A DNA stretch of 64,000 nucleotides from Streptomyces marokkonensis (GTDB taxonomy: Bacteria > Actinomycetota > Actinomycetes > Streptomycetales > Streptomycetaceae). The translations under genes were made by a program, and so were the position numbers. Below are positions 59,059 through 64,000 of this stretch, piece by piece. The notes below the pieces were generated by a model that saw nothing but the letters and a program-made list of their open reading frames with translations, was not told where the DNA came from and did no database searches. Every line of letters starts with the position of its first letter. Positions within the stretch are counted from its first letter, which is position 1. The stretch covers positions 124,001 through 188,000 of the forward strand of contig NZ_VSKS01000008.1 in assembly GCF_008312835.1 (NCBI RefSeq), in the 5' to 3' direction.

Positions 59059-61063
59059 GTTCGGCGGCGGCCACCGTCGTACGGGCGCGCGGTCCCTGGA
59101 GGAGGTACGTGAGGCCGAAGCCGGCGCCGACGACGACCGCGCCTCCCGCCGCGTCCAGGATCCAGTGGTTGCCGGTGGCGACGATCGCGGCGGCCGTGAG
59201 GAGGGGGTGGAGGAGGCCCAGGGTCTTCATCCACGGCTTCGGCGCGATGATCACGATCACCAGTCCGCACCACAGGGACCAGCCGAAGTGCAGGGACGGC
59301 ATCGCCGCGTACTGGTTGGTGAGGTGGGTGAGGGTGCCGTAGTCCGGCTGGGAGAAGTCCTGCACGCCGTGCACCGTGTCGATGATGCCGAGGCCCGGCA
59401 TGAGGCGGGGCGGGGCGAGCGGGTAGAGCCAGAAGCCGACGAGGGCGAGGAGGGTGGCGAAGCCCAGGGCCGAGCGGGCCCAGCGGTAGTCGACGGGACG
59501 GCGCCAGTACAGCAGCCCGAGCACGGTCAGCGGGACGATGAAGTGGAACGACGTGTAGTAGAAGTCGAAGAACTCCCGCAGCCAGCCGATCTTCACCACG
59601 GCGTGGTTGACGGCGTGCTCGATGTCCATCTGGAGCAGGCGTTCGAGGTCGAGGATCTGCTGTCCGTGTTCCTCGGCGCGGGCGCGGCCCGCCGAGTTGC
59701 TGCCGCCGGTCGCGGCGAGGCGGACCTTGGCGTACGCGGCGTAGGTGACGCGGATCAGCAGGAGCTCGAGCAGGAGGTTCGGGCGCAGCAGCACCCGGCG
59801 CAGGAACGGCAGCAGCGGGACGAAGGCGAAGCGGGCCGGGACGGGTGGGGCGTACCGGGTCGGGATCGGGGTGCGGAAGTACGGGGAGGTGCGGGAGAGG
59901 AAGGGGACCGCGGTGGCGGCGGCCAGGGCGGCGAGGAGGACGACGTTGTCGCGCACCGGGTGGAGGAACGCCATGTTCGGCAGCATCATCTTGGCCGGAA
60001 GCGTCATCACCAGGACCACGGCGACGGGCCACACCATCCGGTCGCGGGCGCGCTTGCCGACCCGGCCGACGGCGGTGAGCAGTACCCACAGCAGCTGGTG
60101 CTGCCACGCGGTCGGGGCGACCGCCATGGCGGCGCAGCCGGTGACGGCGACGGCGAGGAGCAGCTGGCCGTCGTGGGCGTAGCGGACGGCGCGCCGGAGG
60201 GCGAGGATGACGACGGCCGCGCCGAGCAGGAGGAAGAGGCCGATCTCCAGGGGGCCTTCGAGGCCGAGGCGGAGCAGGGCGCCGTGCAGGGACTGGTTGG
60301 CGAGGTCGTCGGCGGGGCCGCCGAGGCCGGTGCCCGCCAGGTGGTGCACCCAGTAGGTGTAGGAGTCCTGCGGCATCGCGGCCCAGGCGAGCGCGGTGGT
60401 GGCGGCGAAGGTGACGCCGGTGGCGGTGGCGGCCTGCCGGCGGCCGGTGAACCACAGCAGCGGGGCGAAGATCAGGAGGGTGGGCTGGAGCGCCGCCGCG
60501 ATGCCGATGAGGCCGCCGCTGAGGCGCTGGCCGTGGGCGGCGAAGCAGCCGAGCAGGACGAGCAGGACCGGGATGACGCTGGTCTGGCCGAGCCAGAGGG
60601 TGTTGCGCACCGGCAGGGACAGCATGAGCAGGCTGATGGCGACGGGCGCGGCGAGGATCGCGGTGCGGCGGCCGACCGGCTGGGGCAGGGCGCGGGCGGC
60701 GATCGTTCCTAGGGCGACGACCAGCAGCAGGATGCCGAAGGTCCAGCCCCAGCCGAGGGCTTCCGCGGCCGGGCGGGTGAGGGGTTTGAGGACGAGCCCG
60801 CTGAAGGGGGTGCCGGTGAACCGGGTGGAGTCGTAGAGGGAGCCGCTGACGTGCAGGACGCCCTCGGGGCCCACCCACGTCTCCAGGGCGGTCAGCCGTT
60901 CTCCGCTCGGGGTGGTGAGGACGGCGGCGACCTGGCGCACGGCGAGGACGGCGGCGAGCAGCCACAGTCCGAGGCGCGCCGCGCGCAGCCGTGCCCGGGT
61001 GCCGCCGACGGCTGTCGCCCCGGGCGCCTCCGTCGGTCGCCCACTGTGCTCCGCGTTCGCCAC
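59012..61063 (-). CDS. GT87-type mannosyltransferase fused to PAP2 phosphatase
   Basis: 683 residues from GTG 61063 (GAGG upstream). The first 430 residues are a polytopic GT87 (alpha-mannosyltransferase, GT-C) domain with the loop GEGVLHVSGSLYD-like EGVLHVSGSLYDSTRFTGTP. After a linker (about 430-480) a membrane PAP2/Aur1-like phosphatase follows with AAMPSLHFGWSLW and GNHWILDAAGG motifs. It may transfer mannose from polyprenyl-phosphomannose and then recycle a polyprenyl phosphate. Bifunctional forms of this kind are known in Streptomyces. Confidence 0.85.
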   Translation of the reverse strand: MANAEHSGRPTEAPGATAVGGTRARLRAARLGLWLLAAVLAVRQVAAVLTTPSGERLTALETWVGPEGVLHVSGSLYDSTRFTGTPFSGLVLKPLTRPAAEALGWGWTFGILLLVVALGTIAARALPQPVGRRTAILAAPVAISLLMLSLPVRNTLWLGQTSVIPVLLVLLGCFAAHGQRLSGGLIGIAAALQPTLLIFAPLLWFTGRRQAATATGVTFAATTALAWAAMPQDSYTYWVHHLAGTGLGGPADDLANQSLHGALLRLGLEGPLEIGLFLLLGAAVVILALRRAVRYAHDGQLLLAVAVTGCAAMAVAPTAWQHQLLWVLLTAVGRVGKRARDRMVWPVAVVLVMTLPAKMMLPNMAFLHPVRDNVVLLAALAAATAVPFLSRTSPYFRTPIPTRYAPPVPARFAFVPLLPFLRRVLLRPNLLLELLLIRVTYAAYAKVRLAATGGSNSAGRARAEEHGQQILDLERLLQMDIEHAVNHAVVKIGWLREFFDFYYTSFHFIVPLTVLGLLYWRRPVDYRWARSALGFATLLALVGFWLYPLAPPRLMPGLGIIDTVHGVQDFSQPDYGTLTHLTNQYAAMPSLHFGWSLWCGLVIVIIAPKPWMKTLGLLHPLLTAAAIVATGNHWILDAAGGAVVVGAGFGLTYLLQGPRARTTVAAAELSSEPSAQAKDRTPS

Positions 61064-61360
61064 GCCTCGTCGGCCTCCCGCCCCGTTTTCGCCCCGCGCG
61101 TCCCGTACGTGGGGGTTCGCTCCGCGCAGCCTATGAGGCTCGCACCGCCCCCGGAGGGAGACGCGGGAAACCGCGGCTTCACCTGACGGCTCTCTCGCAT
61201 TTGTCCGAATGACGATAGTCCGCGGGTGGTGGCGTCGCCTCGGGACGACGCGAGAAGGACCACAACGAGTGAGTGGGCCGGGCCGCCGTCGACGGGGCCG
61301 GGACACACCGGGAAAGCACCTGACGGGCAGCGGACGCGCGGCGTATCTTCGTTAGCGATC
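61064..61360. other. Divergent promoter region of GT87 and O-methyltransferase genes
   Basis: No gene is supported. An AT-richer patch (TTTGTCCGAATGACGATAG near 61200-61219) probably holds the minus-strand promoter; TATCTT at 61343-61348 is a -10 candidate for the methyltransferase. Confidence 0.4.
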
Positions 61361-61381
61361 CTAGTTAGAGAAGCTAACTAG
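61361..61381. promoter_or_regulatory. Perfect palindromic operator upstream of O-methyltransferase
   Basis: CTAGTTAG - AGAAG - CTAACTAG, 8-bp arms, 21 bp before ATG 61403. The TTAG/CTAA symmetry resembles MarR-family operators. Its position between the -10 candidate and the start codon suggests repression. Confidence 0.65.
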
Positions 61382-61402
61382 CCGTACGGAAGGTACAGGC
61401 GC

Positions 61403-62080
61403 ATGAGCGAGTCGCAGCTCTGGCACGCGGTGGACGAGTACGTCGCCGACCGTCTCCTGACCGATGCCCCCGACGAGGCCCTGGCGGCCGCCCTGCGCGA
61501 CAGCGACGCCGCCGGTCTTCCGCCGATCGCCGTCTCCGCCCCGGCGGGGAAGCTGCTGCAGATCCTCGCCCAGGTGCAGGGCGCCCGGAACATCCTGGAG
61601 ATCGGCACGCTCGGCGGCTACAGCACCATCTGGCTGGGCCGCGCCCTCCCCGCCGGCGGGCGGCTGATCTCCCTGGAGTACGAGCCCCGGCACGCCGAGG
61701 TCGCGGTCCGCAACATCGCCCGCGCGGGACTCGACAAGCAGGTCGAGGTGCGGGTGGGCGCGGCACTGGACTCGCTGCCCCGGCTGGCGGACGAGAACCC
61801 GCCCCCGTTCGACCTGGTCTTCATCGACGCCGACAAGGTCAACAACGCCCACTACATGGAATGGGCGCTCAGGCTGACCAGCGCGGGCAGCCTGATCGTC
61901 CTGGACAACGTCGTCCGCGGCGGCCGGGTGGCCGATCAGGACAACACGGACCCGGACGTGGTGGGCACCCGCGCCGCCCTCGACATGATCGGCAGCCACC
62001 CCAGGCTGACGGGCACGGCGATCCAGACGGTCGGCGTCAAGGGCTACGACGGCTTCGCGCTGGCGCGCGTGCTGGCGTGA
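61403..62080 (+). CDS. O-methyltransferase (class I SAM, Methyltransf_3)
   Basis: 225 residues, the family's usual length. SAM motif I RNILEIGTLGGYSTIWLGRA, acidic LISLEYEPRHAEVA, metal-ligand Asp in LVFIDADKVNNAHY, and VLDNVVRGGRV. This is the cation-dependent catechol-type O-methyltransferase family; substrate unknown. It starts 21 bp after a palindromic operator. No MarR gene is next to it in this window. Confidence 0.9.
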   Translation: MSESQLWHAVDEYVADRLLTDAPDEALAAALRDSDAAGLPPIAVSAPAGKLLQILAQVQGARNILEIGTLGGYSTIWLGRALPAGGRLISLEYEPRHAEVAVRNIARAGLDKQVEVRVGAALDSLPRLADENPPPFDLVFIDADKVNNAHYMEWALRLTSAGSLIVLDNVVRGGRVADQDNTDPDVVGTRAALDMIGSHPRLTGTAIQTVGVKGYDGFALARVLA

Positions 62081-62090
62081 ACCGGGCGCG

Positions 62091-62483
62091 TCACACCTCG
62101 TGGTAGAAGCCCACGTTGACGCTGCGCGGGGCGGTGCGGTCCTGGATGACGACCTCACCGCTGCCGCCCCGGGGCAGCGCGACCGTGCCGCCGTAGGCGA
62201 CCGGATGGACGTACTCCCCGATGGTCAGCCGGACTTCGGAGGACGGCTCGGGCAGGGATCCGCGCAGCCAGGTCAGCTGCCAGGTGCCGTCCTGCGCGCA
62301 GCCGAACTCCAGGTGGACGCGCGAGACGAACAGCCAGTCGTCCGGCGTCGACAGCCGGCACAGCGACCTGTCCCGGCCCACCCGCAGCACGGCACCCGGC
62401 TCGCTGGGCGCGTCGGCCATGAGCATGCCGGCCGTGGCACCCGCTTCCGCCGCGGACACCGCGGCCATGGTGAGTTCGAGCAC
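62091..62483 (-). CDS. FHA-like small protein
   Basis: 130 residues from GTG 62483 with AGGAGG 7 bases upstream, a better start than the 184-codon reading. Residues about 30-110 have an FHA-like pattern: LRVGRDRSLCRL and SRVHLEF (Ser-Arg-x-His), then strands. FHA domains bind phosphothreonine. The first glycine-arginine pair and SxxH are present, so binding may be intact. Convergent with the O-methyltransferase gene. Confidence 0.7.
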   Translation of the reverse strand: MLELTMAAVSAAEAGATAGMLMADAPSEPGAVLRVGRDRSLCRLSTPDDWLFVSRVHLEFGCAQDGTWQLTWLRGSLPEPSSEVRLTIGEYVHPVAYGGTVALPRGGSGEVVIQDRTAPRSVNVGFYHEV

Positions 62484-62626
62484 CTGTGCTCCTCCTAGGA
62501 CGTCCTGCGGGCCGGGGAAGGCCCGGGGCCGGCGGTGGCCGGAACGGCCGTGCACGGCGGCCGGATCGGCCCGCCGCCGCCGAATGATAAAACGTCCGGG
62601 TTCGCGGCGTCCGGCACAATGAACCC

Positions 62627-63055
62627 ATGACCGAGCGAAAGCCACCGGGTGTCGACTTCGAGAGCTGGGTCGACAAGCAGATCCGCGACGCCGACGCGCG
62701 CGGGGAGTTCGAGCGGCTGGCGGGGGCGGGCAAGCCCCTCCCCCGTGAGGTCGAGAGCACCTACGACGAACTGTGGTGGGTCAAGCGCAAGATGGCCCGC
62801 GAGGGGTTCTCGGTGCTGCCGCCGACGCTCGCCCTGCGCAAGGAGGCCGAGGACGCGCTGGAGGCCGCCCTCGCGGCCCCGTCGGAGCGGATCGTCCGGA
62901 AGATCGTCACGGAGATCAACGCCAGGATCAGCGACATGATGTTCAAGCCGCCGCCCGGCCCCCCGCTGGGCAAGAAGCCCTACGACGTCGAGGACGTCGT
63001 GAGGCAGTGGCGGGAGCGCCGGGCGGCGGACGGGTCGGGCGGCTCAGACGTGTAG
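62627..63055 (+). CDS. DUF1992 (DnaJ homologue subfamily C member 28-conserved) protein
   Basis: 142 residues. The sequence SWVDKQIRDADARGEFERL and AGAGKPLP near the N-terminus is the DUF1992 signature. FKPPPGPP and DVEDVVRQWRERR follow. Cytoplasmic, function unknown. ATG at 62627 with a weak ribosome site. Its last 12 bp overlap the convergent gene. Confidence 0.88.
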   Translation: MTERKPPGVDFESWVDKQIRDADARGEFERLAGAGKPLPREVESTYDELWWVKRKMAREGFSVLPPTLALRKEAEDALEAALAAPSERIVRKIVTEINARISDMMFKPPPGPPLGKKPYDVEDVVRQWRERRAADGSGGSDV

Positions 63056-63649
63056 CAGCCGCTCCGCCAGCTCGCGGTAGTCCCGCAGGGCGAGGCGCAG
63101 TTGCTCGGTGTCGGTCGCGGCCACGGAACCGCCGTCGTCGGTCCCGCCGTCCTGCCAGGACCGCCGCAGGGTGCGGCGCCGCTCGGTCACGGCCTCCGTG
63201 AAGCGCTCGGTGAGCTCCTGCAGCGCGCGATCGGCCTCCCGTACGGCGTCCCGCGGCGCGTCGACGAACTCGGCCACGGCGTGCTGCAACTGCGCCGTGA
63301 GCCTGTCGGTGTCGTCGAGCCGGAGGAGGCGGGCTGCCGTCCGGTGGCCGTCGTGGCCGGCGCCCGTGGACACGGCCTCACCGTGCTGCGAACGCTCCGC
63401 GGCCGGGGGACCCCCGGCGTCCGCGACGGTGCGGGCGGCTGTCTCGCGGGCCCCGTCGTCGGTACGGGTGCCGAGGGCGCCGTCCCGGGTGCCGGGGGTC
63501 TCACGGGCGGCCTCTTCGCGGGCGCCCGGGGTCGGGGCGTCACCGCGGAGACCGGCGCCCGTGTCCTGGGCGTCGCCCGGGACGCCGGGAGTGGTGCGGT
63601 GCCCTTCGAAGGGCGGTGTGCCGCCGGGGCGGCGGGTCGCGTCGGTCAT
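63044..63649 (-). CDS. Hypothetical protein, charged N-terminus and helical C-terminus
   Basis: 201 residues from ATG 63649 (GGAG 10 bases upstream). The first 90 residues are disordered (Gly/Thr/Asp/Arg/Pro). From about 105 helices form a likely coiled coil (LTAQLQHAVAEFVDAPRDAV, READRALQELTERF, EQLRLALRDYRELAERLL). The gene upstream ends 4 bp before its start, so they are one operon. No family recognised. Confidence 0.65.
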   Translation of the reverse strand: MTDATRRPGGTPPFEGHRTTPGVPGDAQDTGAGLRGDAPTPGAREEAARETPGTRDGALGTRTDDGARETAARTVADAGGPPAAERSQHGEAVSTGAGHDGHRTAARLLRLDDTDRLTAQLQHAVAEFVDAPRDAVREADRALQELTERFTEAVTERRRTLRRSWQDGGTDDGGSVAATDTEQLRLALRDYRELAERLLHV

Positions 63650-63653
63650 CGGT

Positions 63654-64000
63654 TCAGCTCTCCTTCGTCTGGCGCCGGTGGAACAGCGACGAGGTCTGGT
63701 GCCCGCGGCGGACCGCCGGGGACGACGTGCGGTCGCCGTCACCGCGGTGGTGTCCGCCGTCGTGCCGGGACGGCCGGACCAGTTCCTCGAACAGCGCTCG
63801 GGCCTCGACGACGGCCTCGCGCATCTCCTCGGTGCCCGCACCGCCGTCGTGCGCGCCGTTCGCGTGGGCCTGCGCCACCCGGTGCACGCGGCGGTAGCCC
63901 TCGACGTGGTGGGCGTGGTGCACGGACAGCGCGGCGAGCTGGTCCTCGTAGTGCCCGTCGGCGGGGAAGCCGCGGGCGGCGGCGAGCTCGGCGATCAGCC
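63654..64000 (-). CDS. Hypothetical protein, 5' part beyond the window
   Basis: The frame is open to the right edge, so the start lies outside. The visible 115 residues are helical and His-rich (LIAELAAARGFPADG, HHAHHVEGYRRVHRVAQAHA, EEMREAVVEARALFEELV), ending in a basic tail. It is possibly a long helical hairpin related in style to the downstream gene. Function unknown. Confidence 0.6.
   Translation of the reverse strand, partial: LIAELAAARGFPADGHYEDQLAALSVHHAHHVEGYRRVHRVAQAHANGAHDGGAGTEEMREAVVEARALFEELVRPSRHDGGHHRGDGDRTSSPAVRRGHQTSSLFHRRQTKES

Overview
The window is high-GC actinobacterial chromosome, almost certainly Streptomyces. The signs are strong GC bias at third codon positions, many GTG starts, 4-bp ATGA/GTGA gene overlaps, a type A RNase P RNA, a CU044_5270/ECF sigma pair, SCO2322-type genes, a Scr1-type regulator remnant and Streptomyces-type intergenic repeats. 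No tRNA, rRNA or CRISPR array was seen.

Left part (1-11 kb) is accessory: a truncated TGT-like gene facing an unknown gene, a decayed IS5-family element, an ECF sigma factor with its membrane partner, a secreted I36-type peptidase inhibitor, a 1318-residue secreted transglycosylase/golvesin/SGNH protein, and a broken asparaginase gene.

11-29 kb looks like core chromosome: rnpB, an EamA transporter overlapping rnpB, a frameshifted AraC regulator, MerR and TetR regulators, yaaA, KDPG aldolase, and the conserved set RNase H/phosphatase - zinc ribbon protein - Nif3-like protein. Then come a MaoC hydratase, two MFS transporters (one with a C-terminal regulatory-like domain), a methyltransferase, an amidase and a DUF5336-like membrane protein.

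29.7-36.4 kb is a nitrogen-oxide/copper module. A Fe-S type HTH regulator, a multi-pass membrane protein and a NirK-like cupredoxin/oxidase fusion form a translationally coupled operon, divergent from a hemerythrin-DUF2249 protein. The regulator carries a C-terminal tail made of 19 GC-rich tandem repeats, and one repeat of odd length breaks its frame. 36.4-40.6 kb holds a three-gene glycosyltransferase / methyltransferase / prenyltransferase-like operon divergent from a KstR-like TetR gene with a matching operator. A GH10-CBM2 xylanase with two CGAAA-N-TTTCG boxes follows.

42.4-48.3 kb is the most interesting unit. A cobalamin riboswitch precedes a secreted, C-terminally anchored alpha/alpha-barrel protein, an SCO2322-family anchored protein, EcfT, a double-ATPase EcfA and an S component. 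All are overlapping or closely spaced. The two surface proteins resemble the two domains of intrinsic factor/transcobalamin, so this may be a surface B12-capture system feeding an ECF importer.

49-56.4 kb is a decayed mobile island: a toxin-antitoxin remnant, aminoglycoside phosphotransferase-like and nucleotidyltransferase genes, and a Tn554-like recombinase triplet (TnpA and TnpB broken, DUF6262/TnpC intact). 56.4-64 kb returns to ordinary chromosome: an RsbW-like ATPase, DinB protein, membrane glycosyltransferases, O-methyltransferase, FHA-like protein, DUF1992 protein and two coiled-coil-like hypothetical genes running off the right edge.
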